Below, piece by piece: positions 35,741 to 46,181 of a stretch of DNA of 64,000 nucleotides; within the stretch, counting starts at the first letter, position 1; each line of letters opens with the position of its first letter. The stretch is from Hydractinia symbiolongicarpus (lineage: Eukaryota > Cnidaria > Hydrozoa > Anthoathecata > Hydractiniidae), in the NCBI RefSeq assembly GCF_029227915.1, contig NC_079878.1, positions 7,936,001 through 8,000,000 on the forward strand. Direction: 5' to 3'. The notes beneath the pieces are model-generated. The model ran no database searches. It saw nothing but the letters and a program-made list of their open reading frames with translations, and had not been told where the DNA came from. The translations under genes were made by a program, and so were the position numbers.

Positions 35741-38700
35741 TATTTAAATTTAGCCAGCTGTAGTCACTTTTAGCGCTAGCTCTAATATTGTCCGCAGCGT
35801 AATAATGTTCAATCTTACTTTACTAATGTTTTTCATACATTCAATTTTAAAAATCTCTTTTGTATTTGTATTAAAATCATTTTATAAAAATTATAATACA
35901 TGTAAGATATATTATTATCGGTATTTCATCATTGAGGATTCCCTGGGGGTTACTGGGGCTCGACGATGGAGTGCTCCATTTTGCATCATTTTTATCGGCA
36001 TAGATATTCACCTAAAAGACGAAATAAAAGTTAGACAATTTAACTTTGATATACATTAACTACTAATTTTAAGCTTAGAAGCAAGTGGTCTTACACAGAG
36101 CTGCTAATTACGAATTTTTTTAAGTACGGCTAAGGTACGGCTAAGGTGCGGCTGTTAGGTACGGCTAGCTTTACTTAACCAAAAAAAGTGTTCGTGCTGC
36201 TGGCAATGCTTCAACAAATAAAAAGGATATTAGAATCCAAGTAAGATGGATGAGAGAGGTTGGAGGAAACTGGATAAATGTGAAACAAGCAGAGGGAGGA
36301 GGAAGCCGTTTCATTGCTTTAAATCAGGAGAATCAAACTTTCGAGCATTTATTGACCAAAAGTCTGGATGTTTATTTTGGTGTGTGTGGAAAGAACTGTT
36401 TCAATGAAGACCGACTAGAAGTGACTGCAAAACTGGAAGATTTACCGGTACTACAGTCAACTTACGGGACAGTATTCCAGATTATCTTAAAGAAAGGGGT
36501 TTGTTTCCATCAAAAACATGGTTTGTTTTGAGAACTAGTTTAAATGATAATGGTCCAGAGCTTGAAAATTATTTTGATTATGATTACAATGATGATTGTA
36601 TGTCACTCTCTGATTCTGAGCCTATTACTGCTGCTGGTCCTGCTTTGAAAAGAAAAATTTGTGACACATGCTCGGGCACTTACTTCAGGTTTTGCATCAG
36701 ATGTAAGCAAGATAAGGAGTTTGAACAGTCATTGCAGAAAGATAGTCAAAAGAATTCATTTGACTCTGAAGGTGGATCAACATCCGAAGAACCATCCAAT
36801 GAAAATATTACTGACAGATCTATCGAAAATTTGCGAGAACAACGTATTAAAGCTTTATCTAGTAATTCACCAAAATTAAACTTGGAGAAAGAGTTGAATG
36901 TTTTGTCAGCGAAGTTCATGAAAAAAAGTAAAGTAACTTTTAATATCAGAAGAAGATGTGTATTTAATGATGTTATGCAAAAAATGGAGGTGTTTTTTTC
37001 AGATGCTGAATTGTCTCCTTTCAAGGTAGAATTCACCAGTATGGGTGGTAAGGAAGCTGGTGTAGACACAGGTGGTCCTACTCGTGAGTTAATATCGCTA
37101 TTTTATCAAAGCACAATTGGTAAACTTACATATGGCCGTCAAAATAATGAATTTTTCATCCATGATCTGCAAAAGTTAACAGAAGATCAATATATGTTTT
37201 TTGGAAAATTTGTGTCATTATCTTTATTACATGGTTGCAATCCACCATACTTCAGTGCTGGTCTCAGTGGCTTTATAGTGGGTGAGTTCTTTAAAAACGA
37301 AAACCTATTTTTGCCTTCATGTCATTTTACTGCTTCATGAAATATGTACATTTCGACATTGTTTGGGGGGAGGGGGGGGGGATATGGTTTCAAAGGTTCA
37401 GGGTCAGTGAGCCAAAGGATTAACTAACATGTGATTTCCAAGGTGGCGTTTGGTTTACATTACTGTTGATGTATGGAAGCTTTATAAAAGGCCTTGTTTG
37501 CATGTGTTTCAGTGAATTATTTGGCAAATTTTGATATTGACTTCTTGTTTATGCCTGAGATTATTTAATCTATTTCAGGGCATAAAGACTGTTTATGTTG
37601 CATCGATGACATACCCAGCATTGACCTCAAAATTAAACTTGAAAATATCAGAAATTGTGATAAAGAAGCAGAATTTCAGTCTCAAGTTCAACGTTTCCAT
37701 GAACGATTTGACTATGGTTACAACAAACCATGTCCGAAACTAGCAGACAAAACTGATTTATTGCAAAAGGTTGCTCACCACATCATAATATCTATGCAAT
37801 TAGAGGAAATTCATCAATTTTTAAAGGGACTTGAAGCTTTTGGTGTTCTTGATCTGCTTAGAAAGCATCCTTTGGAAGCCATGAAGTTATTCACTTACAA
37901 CCAAGATCTTGTTGATCCTGAGGTTATCAAGTCCTGTTTTGATGTAACATATTCGAACGAAAGTGATAAAGCTGCCCTAGAGGAAGATATTTTTTACAAT
38001 TGGAAAAACTTCCTCGATGAATTGGGTCACGGTAAGTGTATCACTGTTAAAACTTTCACCGTATCTGATGTCGAGAATGAAAAAACAGATGAGAGTGCTA
38101 AATCAGAGAAAAAACTTTCACTAGGCGATGTTATGATGTTTCTCACAGGCTCTACTGTTGTACCTAATAACGAAAAAATCAAAGTTCTTTTTGATCATAT
38201 AACTGGAAAGGGAAGAATCAGTGTTTCGACATGTCAGTATCAGCTCACTTTTCCGGTTGTACCAAGATATACTGGGTCAAAATTTTCTAGAAACATTACC
38301 GAAGATATTATTAATTCGCCGGGCTTTGGCATTGTTTAAAAATACTTGTTGTTTGATAAGTATATTTTATCAGTGGTATTCTATTGTTTTTTGAATTAGC
38401 ATATTTTTTAAAACATCATTCAGCTTTGCAAATATTGCCCACGACAATGCTTGAATTGTGTTTTTCATAGCCGTTGACACGGGGGGGGGGGGGGTGTCTT
38501 TTGTTTTGTCTTCTGTTTTTGTTGTGTTTTAATTCTGAATGACACAGATTTTCTTTCCTCTATTTTGTTCTGTATTTTATTTTTAATGAAGCTGAATCAG
38601 TGCTTTTTATCATTGATAATGGACCATTCTTCTATTTTGTTTTTTATTTTAACTTTTAATACAGCTGTTTCAAATGTATTAAACATTTTGTTTCAAGATT

Positions 38701-38754
38701 GAAGATTTCAAGATTACATCTGTATTTTTCAACACCAACTTGTTACATTGTTAT

Positions 38755-39903
38755 CTACATAAATTCTGCTACAGCATCAAGTAAAAGAAAGTATATTTCT
38801 AAGGCTTGCTGAATTGTACTTGGACGTCCATTTGGGTGTCCTTTCATTGCAAGGACTGTGTATGCAAATTCAATAAACTCAGGCTCGTTGTCTGCAACAG
38901 CAATAGCAAATGTAGGATCGTTGAATTCGCTGATGTCACTAATGTCAACAAATTTCTTGTATGATTTGCTATTGTATAGCTCTGGTATAAAATGTAAGGT
39001 ATCTGGACGTCTGCGTGGTAGGGTTGAACCTCTGCTCGGTGCAATGATATGTTGATTCCAGCGCACCGCCATATCATCTAAATCTTTTCGAATCAAGTGC
39101 ATAAAACAAAAACGAGCGCATTGAGCAATCAATACATTGCCACCATCCAAATAGCCCATCCCAGAAAGCTCTGCAAAAAACTCTCTCCACCACATTGGTC
39201 TATCCTTGGCCAACTGCGACCAAAAACATTCAATCCTTTGATTGTTCGGAGAGGATCCCACGATGAAACTGCCGAGACCAGCATACTCATCGGTGTGATC
39301 AGCCCTCATGCATATCTGAATGGCCTCGATTATGCTGTTCTCGGTCCCGTCGTCGCTTCTTATTCTAGTAGGTAGTCTGTTCAACTGGGTTACAGCTTCT
39401 AAGAAATAGTTGGCAACAACTTCTGGTCGTTTATTTGTGGGTCCAACTTCGAGCCAAATTAATCGGCGGGAAAACCCGTCAATACAACCGTGTATACTGA
39501 AACCGTAGGGCTTCAGTTTGTCATGCCCGTCCAAGTGCCATAAAAAATCTGGCCCAGGTACACTGTAGATTCGGCGCCTCAACCGTTTCTTTGCGCGACT
39601 TTCAACTCCTACTGGATCCAACTCTCTTAAAATTTCCATGACAGATGATCTTCTGGCTGGTATTCCGTTTGCCTTTATGGCCTTCCACAGCTTTCTGTAG
39701 CCTAAAAAAAGTAAACAACTGTAATAACAGTTTTCACGCCTGGTAGAAAATGCTTGGGAACTAGACATTAAAAAATTTAAGTCCTGTTCGTATACTCATG
39801 CTATAATACCTAGTGACTTTCCACTTCCAGTCAATTCACTTGAAATCGCTTGAATCACTTCCTCTCTGGACTCGTACTGACCAATGCGTCGTCTCAAGCC
39901 CAT
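38755..39903 (-). CDS. IS3EU-like DDE transposase/integrase, intact
   Basis: Two exons, 39903-39810 and 39701-38755, joined by a 108-nt GT-AG intron that rebuilds Gly in KSLGYRKLW. The product is 346 residues with no internal stop. The N-terminal GYRKLWKAIKANGIPARRSSVMEILRELDP resembles the HTH_21 region of bacterial IS3-family transposases. The catalytic rve-like core has WHLDGHDKL (first Asp), IRSDDGTEN (second Asp) and SPNNQRIECFWSQL (Glu). It would cut and join the element's ends and presumably binds the TIR motifs. It converges on the HECT gene 3' end about 415 bp away. The ATG at 39903 gives a basic N-terminus, MGLRRRIGQYESREE; a further upstream exon cannot be excluded. Confidence 0.88.
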
Positions 39904-40199
39904 TTTTCTTAAACTTCTTTTCAATGTTCACAAACTTATGTAAATACTGTGATGAATTGCAAGAAAAGATATTATTTCAAGATTTGTCATGTCTTGAGAG
40001 AAGTATTGCGATATCAAAGAATCACGATCACTGTTAACACTCACTGAAATGCATGGCAAGTGCGTTGGTATAGGCATTATGGCTTCGAGCTATGCTTTCG
40101 AAAGTCCATGCTGTTTCCATTAAAAGAGAAAAAAAGCGCGAAAGAAAATTAATTTTAAAGACCAGATCGATGATATGTAGGCCTGCGATATTTAAAATA

Positions 40200-40400
40200 T
40201 TTTTTCGTCCAGTCTATATAAATTTTCTCGCAATATTTGGAAATTCTCGCGCATTGTTGAATATTCTCGCGCAGTGTACAAAAAAATTCTCGCATAGTTT
40301 ATAAGCTCTCGCGCAGTGTAGTGGAAAATTCTCGCACATTTTAGAATTCTCGCGCAGTGTATAAAAAATTCTCGCACTGTGACCCTTGTGGGCCATCGTA
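40200..40400 (-). repeat. Right terminal inverted repeat and subterminal motif array
   Basis: The inverted copy of the left end. Eight GCGAGAA-type motif copies are spaced 20-25 bp apart; the outer three match the left end exactly and the inner ones diverge. The right copy of GAACAC follows at 40401-40406. Confidence 0.88.
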
Positions 40401-40830
40401 GAACACAGTTTTAAATTTCCCCGCCGTGTCGTCTACTTTTACAGTAGAGTCTCCATAACTCGAACCTCTATAACTCGAATCTCTCCTTAACTCGAACAAA
40501 TTCGTTGGCACCGTGAAAATTTCCTAATAAACTCTTATAAAAAAACCTCTACAACTCCAACCTCCATAACTCGAATCTTCCCTTAACTCGAACAAATTTT
40601 TTTGTCCCTTGGAGACTTTTCTCTCCATAACTCGAATTTTCTGACATCATAATCAAAATTCGAAAAGTTTTCCTGATAAATTGGGTCTAAAAATCTTGTT
40701 AATACGTGTTTTGCAGGCCTTATTATTAATTCGAATGATTAATGATGCGTCATCCAAACCTTTCGAACGTCTTTTTCGAACGTTTTCGAGAAAATCTAAA
40801 GAATTTCAAAAGAAAGACACTCTCATAACA

Positions 40831-43149
40831 ATGTCGTCTGTGGCAGGATCAAAGCGTCGAATTGACAATAAGTCGTGCAAAATCAAGTACAAAGCTCTTA
40901 AAGCGTTGGAAAAGGGTACTGCGCCAAAGGATGTGGCAAAAGAGTTCAAAATTCCTCCAAGCACCCTGTCAACTTGGAAAAAAAATAAAGAAAAGATTTA
41001 CAAGCAGTTTAACAACGGGCAAACATCGAAGAGATCAAAGCCAGAAAAATTCGAAGATGTGAACAAAGCTGTTCATAAATGGTTACTTATGATGAGGAGT
41101 GAGAATATCCCAATCAGTGGCCCGATGCTGAAAGAGAAAGCTCTTGAGTTTGCCGAAGCGTTGGGTGTCGAGTCATTTCAAGCTTCTCAGGGGTGGATGG
41201 CTAAATGGAAAACCAGGTTAGTTGACTAAGATTTTGTTTGTTTATCTTCGTGAAGATAAAATCTAAAAAAATGTTACAATAGCTTTGGTAGTTGTTTTTT
41301 CAAAATATCAATAGACTCTCTTTCAGAGAGGAAGGATAATTTGCATGGGACTTTCATCCCTAATCCATCACCAGCATTCAATGACTTTCCAGTAATTGTT
41401 ATTTTGCAAACATTGAAGCTGTCATTCTTCAGAAAGTAAAATATGACTTTTGCAAAGCGTCCTGACTTTCCTAGTGGTAGATGTCCAATGATTTCTCCAT
41501 CATTTTTCTTGACTGCAACTGCATATTTATCCATTTTATTTGTTGGTTCCATGAAACCATAAAATTCATCTCCAACAGAGGGTGTCCAATTACTTTTATA
41601 AACATGATACCCCATGACAAAAGCGTCGATTTCGTACGTAATAAGTTTAATGATAGGAAGTTCTATACAACAAATAATGTCTGTTAATCTTTTGACTTGT
41701 TGGACTTTGATGGCTTCCATGCTTTCTTTCACTCGTCAAAACTTCGAAACTTGGTAAAAATCGAATCTTTTTCTATTCGAATTCTTTCACAAATCAAAAC
41801 ATGGTAACAATCGAATGTTTTCTATTCGAATCATGGCCATGGCATTCTAAATTTAGAATTCCATGATTCGAATCAAACAAAATGTAAAGCTCCATCTACA
41901 CTAGTCACAACTACAGAGATAAACGTTTTTCTCATCCATTCCTTTCAGGTATGGAGTATCCTTCAAAACCATCGCTGGAGAATCACGGTCCGTCACTGAG
42001 GAAATGACAGCGCCATGGTCGGAGACAACATTACCAACCATTCTCTCCCGCTATCCTCTGGAAGACATTTTTAACGCCGACGAATTTGGGCTTTTCTTTC
42101 AATGCCTTCCCAATAAAACTTTGCATATGAAAGGTGATAAGTGTTCTGGAGGAAAACACAGCAAAGTTAGACTTACTGGTTTAGCTGCTGGTAATGCCTC
42201 GGGGGAACGATTGCCAATGTTTGTAATCGGCAAGTCCGCCAAACCTCGTTGCTTTAAAGGTGTCAAAACACTACCCTGTCGATACCGTTCGCAAAAGAAG
42301 AGTTGGATGTCTGGAGAGCTGTTCGAAGAGTGGGTACGCGAGCTTGATCGAAAATTCTCTGTCTTTAAGCGAAAAATTGCTTTGATTATTGACAATTGTA
42401 CCGCACATCCTCATGTTGAAAACCTGGAATGGGTAGAATTGATCTTTCTTCCTCCAAATACCACGTCCCGAACCCAACCTATGGACCAAGGAATTATCCG
42501 CGCCCTGAAAGCAAAATATCGATCGCTAGCAGTGCGGAAATTGATAAAAGCCTTGGACGAGGAAAAATCGACTCCGAAGTTCTCGATTCTTGCAGCTATG
42601 TACATGCTAAGGAAAGCATGGGATGATGTTTCCAACAAAACATTCACCAATTGCTTTCGAAAATCAGGAATTTCCCAAAAGGATGCAGAAAGAGCGATCA
42701 ACAAAGATGACGACCCTTTTAAAAGTTTAACCAGCGAAGTAGAAGAAGACCCAATTCCAACCCTCGATGCTGAACTCTCTTACATAAAACGAAGGTTTCC
42801 TGACCACATTGATCCTGACTTATCAACTGAAGATTTCATTGATTTTGACATTGAAGTCAGTACATCCCATGGGCGTCTGAAGACTGCTGACATCATTGCT
42901 GAGATCACTGGGACTCAAGACGAAGAATTAGAAGAGGTCGACGAAGAAGACAAGGAGGAAGAAGATAAGATCACAAGACCGACGGCCGAGCAAGTGCGTA
43001 CAGCTATCAACGTCCTCGAAGACTTGAGTATTTTTTCACATTTTGGAGAAGAAATGATAGCTTCCCTGAGGGACTTGAATCGTAATATCGCCAAAGATTT
43101 TGATATGAGTTGTAAGCAAACAGTTATCACCGACTTCTTTTCTAAATAA
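40831..43149 (+). CDS. pogo/Tigger transposase
   Basis: Exon 1 (40831-41216) and exon 2 (41949-43149) join across a 732-nt GT-AG intron (KWKTR|YGVSFKTIAGE) into 528 residues. The N-terminus has two CENP-B-type helix-turn-helix parts: KALEKGTAPKDVAKEFKIPP with STLSTWKKN, and then NIPISGPMLKEKALEFAEAL. The catalytic DDE_1 domain shows FNADEFGLF (first Asp), LIIDNCTAHP (second Asp) and TQPMDQGII (third Asp), which is the pogo DDD arrangement. An acidic tail (EELEEVDEEDKEEEDK) precedes the C-terminus. The chosen ATG gives MSSVAGSKRR; an open extension upstream to 40681 lacks an ATG that matches the family start. No internal stop is seen, so the enzyme may be functional. Confidence 0.92.
41274..41720 (-). 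CDS. HIRAN-like domain protein, antisense within the pogo intron
   Basis: 148 residues from ATG 41720. The core is GYHVYKSNWTPSVGDEFYGF, then NKMDKYAVAVKKNDGEIIGH and LPLGKSGRFAKVIFYFLKND, ending with a GLGMKVPCKL segment. This pattern matches the HIRAN fold, known in HLTF to bind 3' DNA ends, and stand-alone HIRAN ORFs are common in cnidarian genomes. It lies wholly inside the transposase intron (41217-41948) in the opposite direction, so it travels with the element. No intron or signal peptide is visible. The function in this setting is unknown. The intron may itself be a nested insertion, but I see no TIRs around the ORF. Confidence 0.72.
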   Translation of the reverse strand: MEAIKVQQVKRLTDIICCIELPIIKLITYEIDAFVMGYHVYKSNWTPSVGDEFYGFMEPTNKMDKYAVAVKKNDGEIIGHLPLGKSGRFAKVIFYFLKNDSFNVCKITITGKSLNAGDGLGMKVPCKLSFLSERESIDILKKQLPKLL

Positions 43150-43370
43150 ACATTAAAAAATTCATTAAAAGTGTATTGTTTTGACTTTCATTAACCTAAT
43201 AACCCCCTTAAAGTTAGACTTAAGATTAAATATAACGTTTTTATCCAGCTGGTTCACGTAAAGGGAGGATATTGCGCTAAAAGTTGAAAACCTCTACAAC
43301 TCGAATGTCTCCATAACTCGAACGATTTCCTTTTCCCCGTGGCTGTTCGAGTTATGGAGACTCTACTATA

Positions 43371-46181
43371 AATCATTTCGGATTTTCTGTAGCCTGTGCA
43401 GCTACTTGGATTTAGAAGCCAGGCGCCATGCGCTTTCAAATATGAAATAAATGGCTGCATGATATTTCACAACCCATATTTTAACTTTTTTTACTACATT
43501 TTTTTTTAATAATAGTCGTCATTTTGCTTCAATTTTCTTCATAAATCCTCTTCGATATGCTTAAGGTATTTTTATACGCTCTTTTACCTCCACCACAAAG
43601 AGTTATTTTAAAATTTCCAACAACTTTTTTATAAGTAGAAAAAAATTCTACTTGAAATGTTATAAATTTTCGCCAACCAATTGAAATCCTTAGATTCATT
43701 CATGCAGATGATGTTTTCCTTTTGAATAAGTCGAGAGAATAATGAACAATGGAGCTTAAAATAATCTTACGTGTTTTGAAAGAAGATGGCTGAAGGCGAA
43801 GGAATTGAAAAGGAAAATCTGAAAGTGGATTAAAAAAACATGCAGATTAAAAGAACAAAAATAATTATTTAACAGTGTTGTAGGTATTAAGCTATAGTTA
43901 GCGGAGTGGCGCTTCTTTTAGCTTACATGTTTTCCTTCTTTTATAAACATAACGCTTATATCATTGCTTTACAGTCGAATATGCATATTCTATGCATATT
44001 GTTAGCCTTCCTGGCGAATCCTTCTGATGTGTGTTTTCTCTTAGGTATTTTAATCAGAGTCTTTTAAAACTTTATTGATAGCACTGAAGTTAAAGTTAGA
44101 AACAGGATCCTATACATTTATTTAGTTCGCAAGGGAACGTTTAATTTTTTAATTTCTTTCTCCAAGAAGCATAACGTATTCTAAGCCTGATTATGTTTCT
44201 TTAGCATTAGCATATCACAGTCTGAATTTGAATTTGCACTTGCTTATAAAAAAATGCATTTTAAGCATCCACGTACCCCCGGGTTTAATGTCAAAGCCTT
44301 TAGCGCTTACTTGACTGCTAAACAAGTTTTTTCTGGGGACAAGGTTGATTGTGAAGAAGATGGAGAAAGACGTTACCTCTATTGACAGATCACAACCTAT
44401 TCTTAATTCTACAAAATTGACGTTCACATTTATATTGTAACAAGCCACCACGTGTCGCAATATGTTGGACATGTTCATTCCTGTGGACGTGTAGCATGCT
44501 GCCTAATTATTTGTGGTAGTAGCCATGAAACGAACACGATACATGTGGTATCTAGTATGTAGCACACTGTCGCATTTGTTCGTTTTGACCTTTTAAAAAA
44601 ACTAAGGACATTTAAACAACGTGTTCAGCTAAACCCACATCACAGATTATGAGAACTAAATAATTTCTGAGAGAGAATAATTTTCGAATTGAAAGATTTT
44701 TTCCTTTGTGCATGTATGTTTTAAAACTTACCATTATCTATTTATTTGACAAGAAAACATGTTGGTAAGCAATAAGACACTGCCTTAGGAGACCATATAA
44801 TGGAGTGTGATCGCCTCGCTAATTTAATGACTTCTCCATTGTTGTTAAAGAGGCACACAACTATATACTCGAAATAAAGGACAATTTTTTTTGAACACAT
44901 TTAAGATTGTTATATAGTTTTGTTTTTCTTAATGATCCTAAAACTTGTCTATATATAGAGAGAACAGAATTGTAATTTCTCTAACTGCAGTATACAGCCG
45001 AAAGCTAGTAGAAGAAAATAATATGTCAAAAAACACACTTGTATTCAATCAATGTTTTCTTCTAATTCTAAAAGCAAAAATATTCATCGTCACCAATGAA
45101 AAACAAAAGTATATAACAAAGTACAAATATAGCGGTAAAAAAGTTCTTTCTTATTCTTTTACGGCTTTACTGACTCTGAACAAAGAACAGAGGTACAGAT
45201 CATACGAATGTCCTTTTAAAAATTTCTTGCATGTGATAATGTAAATTTACTCTGAACAAACGACAAGAATGAATTAAAGTTGAACGTTCAACTAAAATGT
45301 AGTTACAGCGAAGTAAAATTTTCAACTAGCTAGCATGGGCTAAAAGAATAACATGGGCTTTAACGAGTTTTATATTGACTAAGTAACCAAAATGCTAAAG
45401 AAATGAATCTGAAAATGAGAGATATATTTTTTATGATTCCGTCGCCCTGTATTTAGTAATTTTGATAAAACTGGATATCAGATCATTGTTTATTTATGGA
45501 CAATGGAGCTAGTTAAAAGAAGCATCCAGACGAAATGTTGCTGAATCTGGTTATTTTAACTGCTAAACTTGACATTGTTGTTGTGTTTATCCTATGAAAA
45601 TGTTTTTATCGATAAATAAATATTGTAGGAATTAGATATATAATCATTTCCAATGCTTCTTAAATATTTTTTTTCGTGCTTGTTTACATTTTAAACTACC
45701 ATTTTTCTTGACGACGGTCAATACCGCAATATATCGGCCCGTCGTCAAGAGAGCTAAGCCAATCAGAATGACTAAAAACCTGTATTGCCCGCTTGAAGAA
45801 TCGCGACGGTTAACAATTATTTATATTAAATTTTAGTTGTATCTTCATCACCTTTTTCACTTATATACAAATTTTAGATGTATTTATTTTGATGCTTTAG
45901 CTATCTAGCTATAAGGACCAAGAGAAACTTTTGATTTATGGTCTCAAATTACCCTGCTAGCATGCTATATTACTTGTGATTTTTATGTTATAGTTTACTT
46001 AACAGGTTAAATACCTATCTTGCTAGCAAGGCATAGGATTCTCGGACGCTGGTTCCCAGCCAAAAGAATAGTTATTTTAAATAATTTCATTCACAGATGT
46101 CCCTGTTGCTCAAATGTTACTTAATATAACCGTTTTCAACAAGTGTCGTTGAAAATCAGTTTTCATAAATACTGGGTAAAG
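43371..46181. other. Gene-poor intergenic stretch
   Basis: No gene is supported. The ORFs at 44215-44478 and 44945-45244 have no domain. One hairpin lies at 45707-45749. Confidence 0.45.
45707..45749. repeat. 43-bp hairpin
   Basis: CTTGACGACGG pairs with CCGTCGTCAAG around a 21-bp AT-rich loop. It could be the end-to-end remnant of a small TIR element. Confidence 0.6.

Larger units (their letters stand above)
33507..36180. mobile_element. Foldback DNA element nested in the HECT coding exon
   Basis: The termini GCTTAGGTAAAGCTAGCCGT and, reverse complemented, GGTTAAGTAAAGCTAGCCGT match at 11 of the first 13 positions and continue as inverted repeats rich in AGCCGTACCT. The 8-bp duplication AAAAAAAG (33499-33506 and 36181-36188) flanks it. 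The left arm holds about seven units of a roughly 116-bp tandem repeat (33950-34830), and the right arm about 3.5 inverted units (35340-35740). The 8-bp duplication fits hAT- or Mutator-type transposition. No recognisable transposase is present, so the element is non-autonomous. Confidence 0.88.
33229..38339 (+). pseudogene. HECT-type E3 ubiquitin ligase gene of the transposon, disrupted
   Basis: Coding parts: 33229-33506, then 36189-37281, then 37579-38339 after a 297-nt GT-AG intron. Frames add up to about 710 residues if one base is missing near 36466. The order is: ATG and a Lys/Glu coiled coil (EQVKEEVRKEVKEEIERS); a conserved RWMREVGGNWINVKQ region; a CDTCSG...CIRCKQ cysteine cluster; an acidic linker; then the HECT domain. 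The HECT N-lobe has VDTGGPTRELISLFYQ, and the C-lobe ends in GRISVSTCQYQLTFP with the catalytic Cys at 38232-38234. Relatives (G2/M-phase E3-like proteins) pass ubiquitin through this Cys. A foldback element splits the first exon, and a frameshift separates 36250-36460 from 36470 onward, so no full protein is expected here. An upstream 5' exon is possible (acceptor-like TTTTTACAG at 33144-33152). Confidence 0.85.
32961..40400. mobile_element. 7.4-kb IS3EU-like DNA transposon carrying a HECT ubiquitin ligase
   Basis: The ends are inverted repeats starting TACGATGGCCCACAAGGGTC. The first 77 bp are identical, followed by two mismatches and a further 14 matching bases after one shared base. The element is flanked by an exact 6-bp direct duplication, GAACAC, at 32955-32960 and 40401-40406. 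Both subtermini carry arrays of a (T)GCGCGAGAATT motif. Inside are two convergent genes: an intact IS3-like DDE transposase (minus, 39903-38755) and a HECT-domain gene (plus, 33229-38339). The latter is interrupted by a foldback element. From memory, a 6-bp duplication and TAY-type termini fit the eukaryotic IS3EU superfamily. High identity of the ends suggests fairly recent movement. Confidence 0.9.
40442..43368 (+). mobile_element. pogo/Tigger-type DNA transposon, full length
   Basis: The left end CAGTAGAGTCTCCATAACTC and the right end, reverse complemented, (T)AGTAGAGTCTCCATAACTC form TIRs of about 24 bp. The outermost C-G pair is mutated at the right (CTACTA instead of CTACTG). TA dinucleotides flank both ends (40440-40441 and 43369-43370). 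Subterminal copies of CTCCATAACTCGAA and CTCTATAACTCGAA recur. It encodes a spliced pogo transposase, and its intron contains an antisense HIRAN ORF. The element is 2927 bp. Confidence 0.9.

Noticed and set aside
35940-36060. Open frame at the right side of the foldback (ORF 35805-36059)
   Set aside because: No domain, and it lies between the inverted arms in AT-rich sequence with no homology I can name.
40192-40396. ORFs with repeated AREF/AREN motifs
   Set aside because: They are translations of the GCGAGAATT subterminal array of the transposon, not protein.
42099-42704. Antisense ORFs opposite the pogo transposase
   Set aside because: They are shadows of the well-supported plus-strand coding exon.
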